From NCBI RefSeq assembly GCF_001506075.1, contig NZ_KQ947475.1, positions 529,376-593,375 of the forward strand: DNA of 64,000 nt. Reading direction: 5' to 3'. The DNA comes from Vibrio sp. MEBiC08052. GTDB lineage: Bacteria > Pseudomonadota > Gammaproteobacteria > Enterobacterales > Vibrionaceae. Below are positions 49,396-58,199 of this stretch, piece by piece. A model generated the notes under the pieces. It ran no database searches, was not told where the DNA came from, and worked only from the letters and a program-made list of their open reading frames with translations. Both the position numbers and the translations under genes were made by a program. Each line of letters starts with the position of its first letter. The first letter of the stretch is position 1.

Positions 49396-50106
49396 ATGAA
49401 TTGCTCGAAAATTTCACAATATGTGCTGATTGGGATCTCCGTATGGATGATCATCTTCTCGGCACAGGCACTCATGGGAAGTTTGTACGGCAATGTCGTC
49501 CATCTGGGAATTACGCGTATCGACCAATCGGAGCATCAGATGAGCGATGCGCTTGTGCAGTTGAATCAATTCAAAGATGGGATGTTGTTATGGGATGACG
49601 ACAATCCGGAAAATCTGTCAATGGCCGCCTATACTGCGTTACTCAATAGTTTTTCTGCAAAGGGATTTGAAAGAGAGCAGTATTTACAGCAAAGCGATCA
49701 TTATAACTGGCAATCGATCCGACGCAGACCTCTGTTTCCCGACGGCTATACACAGGAAACGGAACTGCTTGCCTTATGGGAAAAGCCATTTGATGAGGTT
49801 ATCGGGGTTTTGAATAGGGCTGAGACGTTCGGACCTTATGAAAAATATACCGCAGAAACGGCGATGAATGTGTTGTTTAAGTATTGGGCGCAGCTATCTC
49901 AGCAACAGCGCTTGAATGCGGTTCATTATATGACGGCGCATGAAAAATATGGACTGAAACGGTGGCGGTTGAATGAGATATTCAAAGTTTCCCCTTACAA
50001 ACAACAGTTTTGCAATCTGGCTGTTTTCGTTCGTTTGCCACTGTGGACGTGTGGCAACTTATCGGATGCTGTACTCGATAATTCTCGTTATCAGGAGGGC
50101 ATTTGA
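49396..50106 (+). CDS. membrane-anchored protein of unknown function in polysaccharide locus
   Basis: No family could be named. The protein has one N-terminal hydrophobic segment (ISQYVLIGISVWMIIFSAQALMG) as anchor or uncleaved signal, then a soluble, probably periplasmic, region rich in Trp, Gln and Leu (WQSIRRRPLFPDGY, MNVLFKYWAQLSQQQRLNAVHYM). The ATG at 49396 is preferred because AGGG lies nine bases upstream; an ATG at 49351 inside the wzc end is possible. Its place after a Wzc-like gene and before a VanZ-like gene recalls vpsP in the V. cholerae vps-II cluster, but this is only positional. Confidence 0.7.
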   Translation: MNCSKISQYVLIGISVWMIIFSAQALMGSLYGNVVHLGITRIDQSEHQMSDALVQLNQFKDGMLLWDDDNPENLSMAAYTALLNSFSAKGFEREQYLQQSDHYNWQSIRRRPLFPDGYTQETELLALWEKPFDEVIGVLNRAETFGPYEKYTAETAMNVLFKYWAQLSQQQRLNAVHYMTAHEKYGLKRWRLNEIFKVSPYKQQFCNLAVFVRLPLWTCGNLSDAVLDNSRYQEGI

Positions 50107-50505
50107 ATGAAGCGATACTGGGCCCTTATTTTGGCTGTTGCTGTGGTTGGAATACTTTCACTGAGTAAAAGTGTTGGTGTCGGAGCGCAATATGTGATTG
50201 CTCTGGAGCAGATCTTAGGTGGAGATAAACATCTTCATTTTCTGTGTGCCTTTGTGTTGACTTGTCTGTCGGTTTGGGTGACCCGAACCAGTGCGCACAA
50301 GAATACGACAGTCCGTTTGATTGGTTGGCCGACCTTGATTGTTGTTGTGCTCATGATGCTGGATGAATCCTCTCAGTTTTGGCTGAAGAGGCGTGAATTC
50401 TCAGTCGATGACATGATGACGAATCTGCTTGGTGTTGTGATTGCATTGTGTATTGCAACGGGTGTGAATTACATACTGTCAAACAAAGCGCGTTTTGATG
50501 ACTAA
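50107..50505 (+). CDS. VanZ-like membrane protein
   Basis: This small inner-membrane protein of 132 residues has four hydrophobic segments and the VanZ-like pattern GGDKHLHFLCAFVLT followed by LDESSQFWLKRREFSVDDMMTNLLGV (residues about 90-115). VanZ-like proteins are common in exopolysaccharide loci, and their role there is unclear. The ATG directly follows the previous stop codon, so translation is coupled. Confidence 0.8.
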   Translation: MKRYWALILAVAVVGILSLSKSVGVGAQYVIALEQILGGDKHLHFLCAFVLTCLSVWVTRTSAHKNTTVRLIGWPTLIVVVLMMLDESSQFWLKRREFSVDDMMTNLLGVVIALCIATGVNYILSNKARFDD

Positions 50506-50552
50506 ATCCTGATTACTCAGGAAGATAGCAATCGAACACAGAAGTGAGTTCA

Positions 50553-51788
50553 ATGAGATTCCACAAAAACACGGTATATAGTCTTTTAATTTCGTCTAAT
50601 TTGCTATTTTTGACTTTGTCTAATGGTTTGTTCAAACGTCCGATTCTGACTTTATATCTGCTTATTTTTCTGTTGTTGTCATTGCGGCCGTCGATCATCA
50701 AACAGATGTTTTCATTATGCCGGCGTTGTTATCCGTTGATGATCGTTTTTGCATGGTGTGCGGTGACGGCCCAATGGTCGCCATGGCCGAAAGTAACTTA
50801 CTATGAATTATTTTGGCAATTGATCTTATTCGGTTATGTGACGCTGTTTGTGATCCATTTTTATACGATCAATACCCGACGTGTGGTGTATTACACCTTC
50901 TGTATCTGGCTATTTTTAACTTATCTTTTAGTGATAAAAAATGATTTATTGGCCGGGCGGTTACTGGAAATTTCAGGAGCATTTGCCAATAAGAATAATT
51001 TAGGGCCGATTATCAGTGTCTTTTTATTCTTTTATATCTACTCGGTTCAGCGCTGGAGTGTATTGAGAGTGGGGATGTTGCTGGCCACATTTTTACTGCT
51101 GCTGGCGACTTTATCCAAGACATCTATTGCGCTGTTTGTGCTGGTAATGGTGCTTGCCTGGTTTATTTTCTCTTGGGACAAACTACTGGTTCATCGTTTT
51201 CGCCGGCTTTATTACGGCAGCGGTCGTATTGTCGGGCTTGGTGTGTCAGCCGCCTTAGTACTGACGCTGGTGCTCTATTACCGGGATATGGTGGACTGGC
51301 TGTTAATGAATGTTCGGGAAGAGTGGTTGACCGGCCGCGGACAGCTTTGGTTGACGATGTTAAATCAATCCTATGAAAAGCTTTTTTTTGGCGTGGGTTA
51401 CTCCGCGGTTTGGGGATTGGGAGACAACAACCTGATCCAAGAAACGGAACTCGCAAAATATGCACCGGAATGGGTTGAAAAGCTAGCCGCATCCGATGGC
51501 GGCTATGTTGATATGCTTATCTCTATCGGTGCTATCGGGACAGCGCTTTTTGTCTACACCATTTGTGATTTTTTTATGGCCTTTTATACATCACTGCGAA
51601 CTCAGAAAAACGTTGCAATTACAAAGTTATGTTTCTGTGTCGGAACGTTTGTTGTTTTGAATAATGTCACTGAGACGACGTTTTTATTGGGTTCTGGCTT
51701 TAGCTGGTTTTGTTTTCTCTTCTGTTATGTGTTGTTGAAATACATCACAGGCAAAGAGAATATTTTAAAAAATAAAGTGTCGTTATGA
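50553..51788 (+). CDS. O-antigen polymerase/ligase-like protein (Wzy candidate 1)
   Basis: This polytopic inner-membrane protein of 411 residues has about 10-12 spans and a large periplasmic loop near residues 250-310, with the Wzy_C family motif LTGRGQLW. It probably polymerises repeat units on undecaprenyl diphosphate. The ATG at 50553 is preferred to a GTG nine bases upstream. The next gene overlaps it by four bases (ATGA). A ligase role cannot be excluded by sequence alone. Confidence 0.82.
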   Translation: MRFHKNTVYSLLISSNLLFLTLSNGLFKRPILTLYLLIFLLLSLRPSIIKQMFSLCRRCYPLMIVFAWCAVTAQWSPWPKVTYYELFWQLILFGYVTLFVIHFYTINTRRVVYYTFCIWLFLTYLLVIKNDLLAGRLLEISGAFANKNNLGPIISVFLFFYIYSVQRWSVLRVGMLLATFLLLLATLSKTSIALFVLVMVLAWFIFSWDKLLVHRFRRLYYGSGRIVGLGVSAALVLTLVLYYRDMVDWLLMNVREEWLTGRGQLWLTMLNQSYEKLFFGVGYSAVWGLGDNNLIQETELAKYAPEWVEKLAASDGGYVDMLISIGAIGTALFVYTICDFFMAFYTSLRTQKNVAITKLCFCVGTFVVLNNVTETTFLLGSGFSWFCFLFCYVLLKYITGKENILKNKVSL

Positions 51789-53116
51789 GTAATATTCGAA
51801 AGTTAATTTGGTTCAGTCTGGACAACCTCGGTGGGGTGTTATTTGGATTGTTCAGCATCGTCTTTATCGCCAGAATTTATGGGCCGACGAATATGGGATA
51901 TCTCTCTTATATTCAAGCGTTGGCGAGTATTCTTTCTTGTGTGTTTATTCTGGGAATGGATAACGTCGTGATGAAAGAATATGTACAGCATCATGAGAAA
52001 AAGCGTGTGTTTTATGCAGTTTCTCTGGTGCGATTGGTCGGTGGCATAATATTCTTCGTCGCGGTTTTCTGCTGGGCATATTTTTTCAGCAAAACACCGG
52101 ATGAACTAGTGTTGGCGTTGTCACTCACCGCTTGCGTCACCACTTATTTCGGTAAGTCCTCGGCATTTCGGCTCTATTTCCAAGCCACTGAACAACCAAG
52201 AATTTTGTCAATTTCCACGGTGGCATCTCGTGTGGCAGCCATCGCCTATATTTTGGGGGTGATTTACTTTCAGCTGAGTTTTGTCTGGGCAATCTTCTAT
52301 CTGGTGGTGTACTCGGTGGTTGCGCAGGTGATTCTGCTGGGTGAATTTTATCGCGAGACCAAAGATGAACTGTTCCCAGCGATTGCCGACAGCTTGCGAT
52401 ATGGGAAACAGCTTATGAGTGAGTCGAAGTTTGTATTTTTCTCTTCAATTCTGTTTCCGATCTTTATGTACTTTGATGTGGTGATCATCGAGAAATTCCT
52501 CTCCCCTGAAGCGGTCGGGTTATACGGTGTCGCAACGAAGCTGGTCATGCAGTTACTGTTCGTCGGTCATATTTTTGTATTTGCATTTTTTACCCGGCTC
52601 AATCAGGAACTGAACGAAGAGAAACTGGATGGTCATATTTTCAGAAATATTGTCCGCTTGATGATTTATTGTTCTGTCGGCGGCGGTATTTTTGTCAGTT
52701 TAACCGGGGACTATATCGTTCATCTGCTTTACGGCGCGCAATATCAAGGCGCGGGGATTATTCTCAAAATCCTGATCTGGAAACTGGTGTTTTCTTACTT
52801 CGGAGCGCTGTTTTCCAGAGTCCTGATCATTCGACAGTGGACCCGTATTGAACTGATTAAAACGATTGTTGCATCGACGGTTTCTCTCTGTGCGTCGATT
52901 GTGGCCGTGCAGATTTGGGGCGCGACCGGTGTGGCAACGGTGTCCGTGGTTTCTTATGCGATTGCTGATTTATTCGCTTATCTGCTGTTTCCCCGGACCC
53001 GTATTTTTGTTGTGGTCGTTGTTCAAGAGCTGGGACGTATTTTTATCCAGCCAATTGAGGCGTTCAGACAGAGTATTGCATTTCTGGTAGAGGGGCGTCA
53101 GCGTTATGGAAATTAG
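51785..53116 (+). CDS. polysaccharide flippase, Wzx-like (MATE-like/PST family)
   Basis: This inner-membrane protein of 443 residues has 12-14 hydrophobic spans and the N-terminal pattern NLGGVLFGLFSIVFIARIYGPTNMG of oligosaccharide flippases. It should flip lipid-linked repeat units to the periplasmic face. It overlaps the upstream Wzy-like gene by four bases and the following GT2 gene by 11, so it is embedded in a tightly coupled operon. Confidence 0.88.
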   Translation: MSNIRKLIWFSLDNLGGVLFGLFSIVFIARIYGPTNMGYLSYIQALASILSCVFILGMDNVVMKEYVQHHEKKRVFYAVSLVRLVGGIIFFVAVFCWAYFFSKTPDELVLALSLTACVTTYFGKSSAFRLYFQATEQPRILSISTVASRVAAIAYILGVIYFQLSFVWAIFYLVVYSVVAQVILLGEFYRETKDELFPAIADSLRYGKQLMSESKFVFFSSILFPIFMYFDVVIIEKFLSPEAVGLYGVATKLVMQLLFVGHIFVFAFFTRLNQELNEEKLDGHIFRNIVRLMIYCSVGGGIFVSLTGDYIVHLLYGAQYQGAGIILKILIWKLVFSYFGALFSRVLIIRQWTRIELIKTIVASTVSLCASIVAVQIWGATGVATVSVVSYAIADLFAYLLFPRTRIFVVVVVQELGRIFIQPIEAFRQSIAFLVEGRQRYGN

Positions 53117-54101
53117 TATTATTATCCCGGCATACAATGCAGCAGAAACATTGCCCGATACGCTCCGGTCTATTTTTGCCAGCTGCCCTGAAGATGATTG
53201 CCGTTTTGAAGTGATCGTCATTGATGATGGTTCAAGTGATGCGACACAAGCCCAATTAGAATCGCGGTTTGCGCCGCAATTGCATTCCGGCAGATTGCGC
53301 TATCACTACCAGCACAATGCCGGGGTTAGCGTGGCCAGAAATACCGGACTGAATCTGGCTCAGGGGCGTTATATTACATTTGTCGATGCAGATGATGCTG
53401 TTCAGCATGACTATCTTATCCGTCTTTATGCGCTGATTCACCAGCACCCGGATGTCGATATCTTCGAGTTCGGCTATCAAACTTTTCGTAATCAGGTTGA
53501 GAACGCACTGGGGACCGGGCATGTGACGTGCTGTCGAGGCTTGAATACCAGGCAACAAGCATTCGAAGGTGCCGTTTCATCATTTGTCTGGCTGGTGATG
53601 TGTCGTTTGATCAAAGCCGATGTGGCCAAGTGTGCTGCTTTTCCGGCCGGGGTGAAATATTGTGAAGATTTGATGTATTTGTGCACAGTCTATGCTCAGG
53701 CGCGTTCCTGCTATGCCAGCGAGCTGGCGTTATATCGTTATCGGATTGGTGAAACCAGTGCGATTTCCCGGGTCACGATGGCGCAGTGTCAGCAGGTTCG
53801 TGATTTTCTCCATGAGCATGTGTTTCATGATCATCAGGTCAATCACTTTGAACCATCAAACGGGACCAACCAAACAGATACCGCGCATCTCAAAACGATT
53901 GTGGACGCAAACTTGTACTACATGAGTCATTCGGCAGGCAAACGGACGATGCCATTCTTTGACTTTTGCCGTCAGGTCAAACGTTTGCCGATTCTGACGA
54001 TTTGCAGACTCTATACCCAAGGTCTGTTATCCCGTCGTAAAACGATGATCTGTCTCTTTCCCTCGATTTATTTTTTCGGCCATAGGATGAAACGGCGATG
54101 A
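53106..54101 (+). CDS. glycosyltransferase family 2
   Basis: This cytoplasmic GT-A fold sugar transferase has 331 residues. The N-terminal nucleotide-binding strand is ISIIIPAYNAAETL, followed by VIDDGSSDAT and the metal-binding DxD in VDADDA. The ATG lies inside the wzx gene. The donor and linkage cannot be told from sequence. It probably adds the second or third sugar of the repeat unit. Confidence 0.88.
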   Translation: MEISIIIPAYNAAETLPDTLRSIFASCPEDDCRFEVIVIDDGSSDATQAQLESRFAPQLHSGRLRYHYQHNAGVSVARNTGLNLAQGRYITFVDADDAVQHDYLIRLYALIHQHPDVDIFEFGYQTFRNQVENALGTGHVTCCRGLNTRQQAFEGAVSSFVWLVMCRLIKADVAKCAAFPAGVKYCEDLMYLCTVYAQARSCYASELALYRYRIGETSAISRVTMAQCQQVRDFLHEHVFHDHQVNHFEPSNGTNQTDTAHLKTIVDANLYYMSHSAGKRTMPFFDFCRQVKRLPILTICRLYTQGLLSRRKTMICLFPSIYFFGHRMKRR

Positions 54102-55255
54102 GAATTATTTTTCGAATTTCTTATATGGGATTTGGCGGGGCAGAACAGGTGTTTCTGTCCGTTGCCAGAACACTCATGCCGGAGCATGAGGTGTTATTCG
54201 TCACAGATCGCGCCGAGGGGGCGAGTTACGCCACACTGTTGAACGAAAATATTCCGGTGCGCAGTCTGGATGTGAAGCGAACATTCATGAGTCTGTTACG
54301 TTTTAAGCGCGTGATCGATGACTTTAAACCTGACGTGATACTTTCGGCTTATCCGGATACCAATGCAGCCTGTATTTTGTCCGCATCCATGGCGCGCCAT
54401 CAGGCCAAAGTTGTAGTCAGTGAACACGCCTCGATCGTTGAACATTTTCAGCATAAATCCGCGTTGACGCGGTTGAAGGTTCGTCTGATTGTGCAGTGTC
54501 TCTATCGGATGGCCGATCAGGTCGTTGCCGTATCTGAAGGGGTGATGAACGATATTGTGCCGTTGGTTAAGCGGGCCGATAAATGCTGTTTTATTCATAA
54601 CCCGGTACGTTTCAATCAGGCGGCTCCGGCATTCGATTCGCAGCAAGCGCAGCAGCCTGATGATAGTTTGCAACGCCAAACTGACGAGGATGTTTTAGCG
54701 GCGAAAAGAGGTGTTCCCAAAACCATTTTGGCTGTCGGGCGGGTTACACCACAAAAAGATTACATGACTTTACTTCGGGCTGTCCGTTACCTGATAGAGA
54801 CACAACATCAACATGATATACAAGTCATGATTGTCGGTGGCACACATGATAAGGCTGAGATGGCCCGATTAACCGAGTATATCGACCAGCATCAATTGCA
54901 GTCTTACATCACGTTTGTCGGATTTTCGGACCAGGTCGAGCGCTATTACGCTCAAGCCGATTTGTTTGTTCTGTCTTCCGCGTGGGAAGGTTTTGGTAAC
55001 GTGATTGTTGAGGCGCTCGCGTTTGATGTGCCGGTTGTGTCAACCGATTGTCGCAGTGGACCGGCTGAAATTTTACAAAATGGTCAGTTCGGGCGCTTGG
55101 TCTCCGTTGGCGATAGTACTGCACTGGCGAAGGCGATGATCGATGAACTGGAGACGCCTTCTTGTTCTCGTGTCGCACGTTTAGATCGCGCTGCACAGTT
55201 TTCTGAGCATGAGATCAGTGAACGTTATAAAACGCTGTTTGAAGCATTGGTTTAA
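54098..55255 (+). CDS. glycosyltransferase family 4
   Basis: This GT-B retaining glycosyltransferase has 385 residues. The donor-binding half has ILAVGRVTPQKDYMTLLRAV and the E-x7-E type segment VEALAFDVPVVSTDCRSGPAEIL. It overlaps the GT2 gene by four bases. Its stop codon lies inside a short tandem repeat (13-base units around 55244-55276). Confidence 0.9.
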   Translation: MRIIFRISYMGFGGAEQVFLSVARTLMPEHEVLFVTDRAEGASYATLLNENIPVRSLDVKRTFMSLLRFKRVIDDFKPDVILSAYPDTNAACILSASMARHQAKVVVSEHASIVEHFQHKSALTRLKVRLIVQCLYRMADQVVAVSEGVMNDIVPLVKRADKCCFIHNPVRFNQAAPAFDSQQAQQPDDSLQRQTDEDVLAAKRGVPKTILAVGRVTPQKDYMTLLRAVRYLIETQHQHDIQVMIVGGTHDKAEMARLTEYIDQHQLQSYITFVGFSDQVERYYAQADLFVLSSAWEGFGNVIVEALAFDVPVVSTDCRSGPAEILQNGQFGRLVSVGDSTALAKAMIDELETPSCSRVARLDRAAQFSEHEISERYKTLFEALV

Positions 55256-55276
55256 AGCTTTGGTTTAAAGCATTGT
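55244..55276. repeat. 13-bp tandem repeat spanning the GT4 stop codon
   Basis: GCATTGGTTTAAA and GCTTTGGTTTAAA lie in tandem and are followed by a partial third copy GCATTG. The gene stop TAA is in the first copy. It looks like slippage duplication of the gene end. Confidence 0.75.
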
Positions 55277-55315
55277 GACCCAACGAATCGGTTGAACGAT
55301 GAGATGTTTCAAACG

Positions 55316-55386
55316 TGGTGCGCTTTAAAATTCAGTGGGCTTTTTAAAATAGTGGGTTGTTTAAAATAATGAGTGAGCTTAAAGGT
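55316..55386. repeat. degenerate tandem repeat upstream of the acetyltransferase gene
   Basis: About four imperfect units of 16-19 bases share the pattern AGTGGGCTTTTTAAAAT (variants GTGCGCTTTAAAA, AGTGGGTTGTTTAAAAT, GAGTGAGCTTAAAGG). They fill most of the 139-base gap after the GT4 gene. Confidence 0.65.
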
Positions 55387-55394
55387 TTTCGTAG

Positions 55395-55934
55395 ATGTTG
55401 AATCATGTCAGGGCGGATGTATTTCGCTGGTATGGAAAATACAGCTGGCTGCTGTTGGTTAAGGCATTGCTTAGCCAGAAGGGATTTCGTTTTGTTTTGT
55501 TCATGCGATTGGCGAAGCATAGTCGGCGTATTCCGGGACTCAATTTATTGAGTATTTTCCTTTATAAGGTAGCCAAGATTATTTATACCAGTGATGTCAA
55601 TTATCGAGCCTCAATCGGACCGGGACTGAGGATGCACCATGTGTTCGGTACGACTTGGGGAGAACATGTCACGATCGGTCGGAATGCGACGATTGTCCAT
55701 AACGTGACCATTGCCGGTAAAAACGGTGCGTGGCCGGTGATTGGTGACAATGTCTATCTCGGTTCGGGTTGCTGTATTCTCGGCGGCATTCGTATTGGCA
55801 ATAATGTGGTGGTCGGTGCCAATGCGGTGGTGACCAAGGATGTTCCTGACAATGCCATTGTGGCCGGTATTCCTGCCAAAGTGGTGTCAGAAAAAGGGTC
55901 TGCGGAATTGATTGTTCACCCATGGAGTGACTGA
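55395..55934 (+). CDS. serine acetyltransferase-like hexapeptide acyltransferase (CysE/WcaB type)
   Basis: This left-handed beta-helix acyltransferase of 179 residues probably acetylates a sugar of the repeat unit. An N-terminal helical part is followed by hexapeptide repeats (ASIGPGLRMHH, VTIGRNATIVHNVTIAG, PVIGDNVYLGSGCCILGGIRIGNNVVVGANAVV) and the terminal VPDNAIVAGIPAKVV. The histidines around RMHHVF fit the CysE active site. It lies two bases upstream of the next gene. Confidence 0.88.
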   Translation: MLNHVRADVFRWYGKYSWLLLVKALLSQKGFRFVLFMRLAKHSRRIPGLNLLSIFLYKVAKIIYTSDVNYRASIGPGLRMHHVFGTTWGEHVTIGRNATIVHNVTIAGKNGAWPVIGDNVYLGSGCCILGGIRIGNNVVVGANAVVTKDVPDNAIVAGIPAKVVSEKGSAELIVHPWSD

Positions 55935-55936
55935 GT

Positions 55937-56962
55937 ATGGAGATTATTGTATTAGGCACCGGCCAGAATGGCGGGATTGATGCTGTGATTAACAATCTGA
56001 AGCTCAATTTGAATCAGCAGTTTCGCTATCGGCGGTTTATCAGCCATAAAGGGGAAAATAAATTATTCGACCTGATGCTCGCATTGTGGGGATTATGGGT
56101 CGTTTTCTGGTTATCCCTGCTTCCCGGGGAGCGTATCTTCCACCTGCACATGTCTTATCGCGGGAGTTTCTGGCGGAAGAGAATGTATCTGAAAGTGGCG
56201 CAGTTCTTCGGTCGTAAAGTCCTGATTCATTTACACGGCTCTGAATTTAAAAAATTCTATCAGGCCAGTGATGCCAACGTGCAGCAGAAGATTCGGGAAC
56301 TCATCTATAACGCGGATGCTTTTCTCGTCCTTTCGCAGTCATGGCGGGAGTATATTGAGTCGATCCTGGAGTCGCCACAACAAGCCAATCTGGTGGTCTT
56401 ACCCAATTTTGCCGTTGTCGCACCATCTCCCGGCGCTCTAGGGCAGCAAAATCATGTGTTGTTTCTGGGGGCACTGATTGATCGCAAAGGTATTTTTGAC
56501 CTGTTACGAGCCTTACGCGATCTGCCGGATGTGGTTTTGCATGTCGGTGGCGGTGGTGATGTGGCGCGTTTTCGGCAGGCGGTCGCTGAATTGAGGGTTG
56601 AAAAACAGTTGGTATTTCATGGCTGGATTGATCATGAGAAGAAAGCACAGTTGATGGCCGAAACGCAGCTCTTGATTCTGCCATCTTATAACGAAGGATT
56701 GCCGGTCGTGATTCTTGAAGCCATGGCTGCGGGACTCCCCGTATTGTCAACTCCGGTTGGCGGTATTCCTGAGGTGATCGTTCCCGGACAAACCGGTTAT
56801 CTGGTGGAACCGGGTAATATTGAACAGTTAACCGCAGTGATCCGTCAGGCGCTCCATGACGACGCTCGGCTTAGCATGGCCGACAATGCGAGAGCGCTTT
56901 ATCAACAAAATTACGATGTGTCGGTTGTGATGCCGCGCTTAGAAAAACTATATGTCAGTTAA
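55937..56962 (+). CDS. glycosyltransferase family 4
   Basis: This second GT-B glycosyltransferase has 341 residues. Features are GQNGGIDAVINNL near the N-terminus, HLHGSEF, FLGALIDRKGIFDLLRAL for donor binding, and NEGLPVVILEAMAAGLPVLSTPVGGIPEV (E-x7-E). Its final codons and stop lie within the first unit of a three-copy 18-bp repeat. Confidence 0.9.
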   Translation: MEIIVLGTGQNGGIDAVINNLKLNLNQQFRYRRFISHKGENKLFDLMLALWGLWVVFWLSLLPGERIFHLHMSYRGSFWRKRMYLKVAQFFGRKVLIHLHGSEFKKFYQASDANVQQKIRELIYNADAFLVLSQSWREYIESILESPQQANLVVLPNFAVVAPSPGALGQQNHVLFLGALIDRKGIFDLLRALRDLPDVVLHVGGGGDVARFRQAVAELRVEKQLVFHGWIDHEKKAQLMAETQLLILPSYNEGLPVVILEAMAAGLPVLSTPVGGIPEVIVPGQTGYLVEPGNIEQLTAVIRQALHDDARLSMADNARALYQQNYDVSVVMPRLEKLYVS

Positions 56963-57001
56963 GGACTATATGTCAGTTAAGGAATGTATGTCAGTTAAGG
57001 T
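56948..57001. repeat. three tandem 18-bp repeats over the gene end and spacer
   Basis: CTATATGTCAGTTAAGGA (56948-56965) is repeated exactly at 56966-56983 and with changes at its ends at 56984-57001. The first copy encodes the last residues (YVS) and the TAA stop of the GT4 gene. Each copy carries a TAAGG, so the repeats also multiply possible ribosome-binding sequence ahead of the next gene. Confidence 0.9.
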
Positions 57002-57007
57002 TAGGTT

Positions 57008-57760
57008 ATGATCATGAGGAAAATTCTATATCTATGTCTCTTTGGGGTTTTAGGGAGCTATTCAGCGATGGCAACAGCCTGTTGCAGCGATGAGCAGAAA
57101 GCTGTGAAGCTGAAACAAGTCATTGAGTATAATCAACCCGCCGAACAATTCTTTTTTGAAGCCAATCCAAAGGCCATTGCGATGAAAGATGATGGGGTGC
57201 AGTTTATTCTGACGGGGAATAACTCCTATATCTTTAACGGTGAACGTTCGGAAGTGAGTGTTCAAAGCCCGTATGAGGTTGGTGATACGGTTCGTTATCA
57301 GTTCTCTTTCAAGTTGCTGGATTCTCCGGTTTTTTCCGAAGGATGGGATGGGGTTTGGGTGATTGTCGCTCAGTGGCATGATCAACCCGATCCGAGAAAA
57401 GGGGAGACTTGGTCAAATTATAAGAGTAGCTCTCCGCCGCTCTCCTACCAGCTTGAATATGATGATCAACTGTATCTGGTGCTGCATACGGCGAATCACG
57501 ATGAAAGAATCCCGGTTCGACCCAAGCAGCAGATTACCTGTCGCACTCAGGTGCACTGGCTCTATAAGACAGATGGCCGGGTTTCTGGCTGGTGTGATGT
57601 GGACGGAAACCGTCATCCCTTTGATTTTACCGATAAGATCATGATTAACGATTATTACCACTATTTTAAATTTGGTTTATATCGTGACAAAAATATCGAT
57701 GGGTTGATGGGCATCGAATATAACGCGCTGACGATCAATGAGGTAAAGGATGAAAAATAA
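57008..57760 (+). CDS. secreted heparin lyase I-like / polysaccharide lyase family protein
   Basis: This exported protein of 250 residues has a signal peptide ending near SYSAMATA-CC. The body fits the heparin lyase I-like jelly-roll family: a QSPYEVGDTVRYQFSFKL strand, IVAQWHDQPDPRKG, SPPLSYQLEYDDQLYLVL and the late FKFGLYRDK. Lyases or hydrolases in biosynthesis loci often trim or clear mis-exported polymer. The tandem CC after the signal is unusual, and a lipoprotein is not certain. It overlaps the next gene by 11 bases. Confidence 0.72.
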   Translation: MIMRKILYLCLFGVLGSYSAMATACCSDEQKAVKLKQVIEYNQPAEQFFFEANPKAIAMKDDGVQFILTGNNSYIFNGERSEVSVQSPYEVGDTVRYQFSFKLLDSPVFSEGWDGVWVIVAQWHDQPDPRKGETWSNYKSSSPPLSYQLEYDDQLYLVLHTANHDERIPVRPKQQITCRTQVHWLYKTDGRVSGWCDVDGNRHPFDFTDKIMINDYYHYFKFGLYRDKNIDGLMGIEYNALTINEVKDEK

Positions 57761-58199
57761 GATACTGTTGGTTGCTTCTCCGGGCGGGCACTTTGTTCAA
57801 TTGAGCCTGCTCTCCGAAAAGCTCGATTGTTGTGAAAGGATCGTCGCGGGCACGTATGATAAGCAACCCGGCTTTATGGCGGGAGAGCGCTATTATCAAA
57901 TTTCTGATTTCAGCCGGGATACGGCTTATCTGGCAATTAAAGTTGTATTCCAGTGCTTGAAGATCCTCCGCAAAGAGCGCCCGTCTTTGGTGGTGACCAC
58001 CGGGGCGGCTCCCGGGTTGGTGATGGCGCTGCTGAGTAAAATGAGTGGGATAAAAACCGTCTGGGTTGACAGTATCGCCAATTCGAAAAAATTGTCGTTG
58101 TCAGGGCGGTTGGCTGCCAAGTGTCGTATTCATGTGATCTCGCAATGGCGGGAGGTCGCTGAATCCCATCAGGTGACTTATCAAGGAAGAGTCATATGA
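57750..58199 (+). CDS. Alg14/PssD-like glycosyltransferase subunit
   Basis: This is the membrane-associated partner of a split GT28 glycosyltransferase (149 residues). It shows ILLVASPGGHFVQLSLL at the N-terminus and VVTTGAAPGLVMALLSKMSGIKTVWVDS, the Alg14 pattern. The acceptor-binding subunit recruits the catalytic Alg13-like partner, encoded next with a four-base overlap. In bacteria such pairs (PssD/PssE, Cps14F/G) add a sugar to the lipid-linked unit. Confidence 0.88.
   Translation: MKNKILLVASPGGHFVQLSLLSEKLDCCERIVAGTYDKQPGFMAGERYYQISDFSRDTAYLAIKVVFQCLKILRKERPSLVVTTGAAPGLVMALLSKMSGIKTVWVDSIANSKKLSLSGRLAAKCRIHVISQWREVAESHQVTYQGRVI

Noticed and set aside
56948..57001. Tandem repeats considered as a CRISPR array
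   Set aside because: The units are directly adjacent without spacers and no cas genes are present; they are local duplications.
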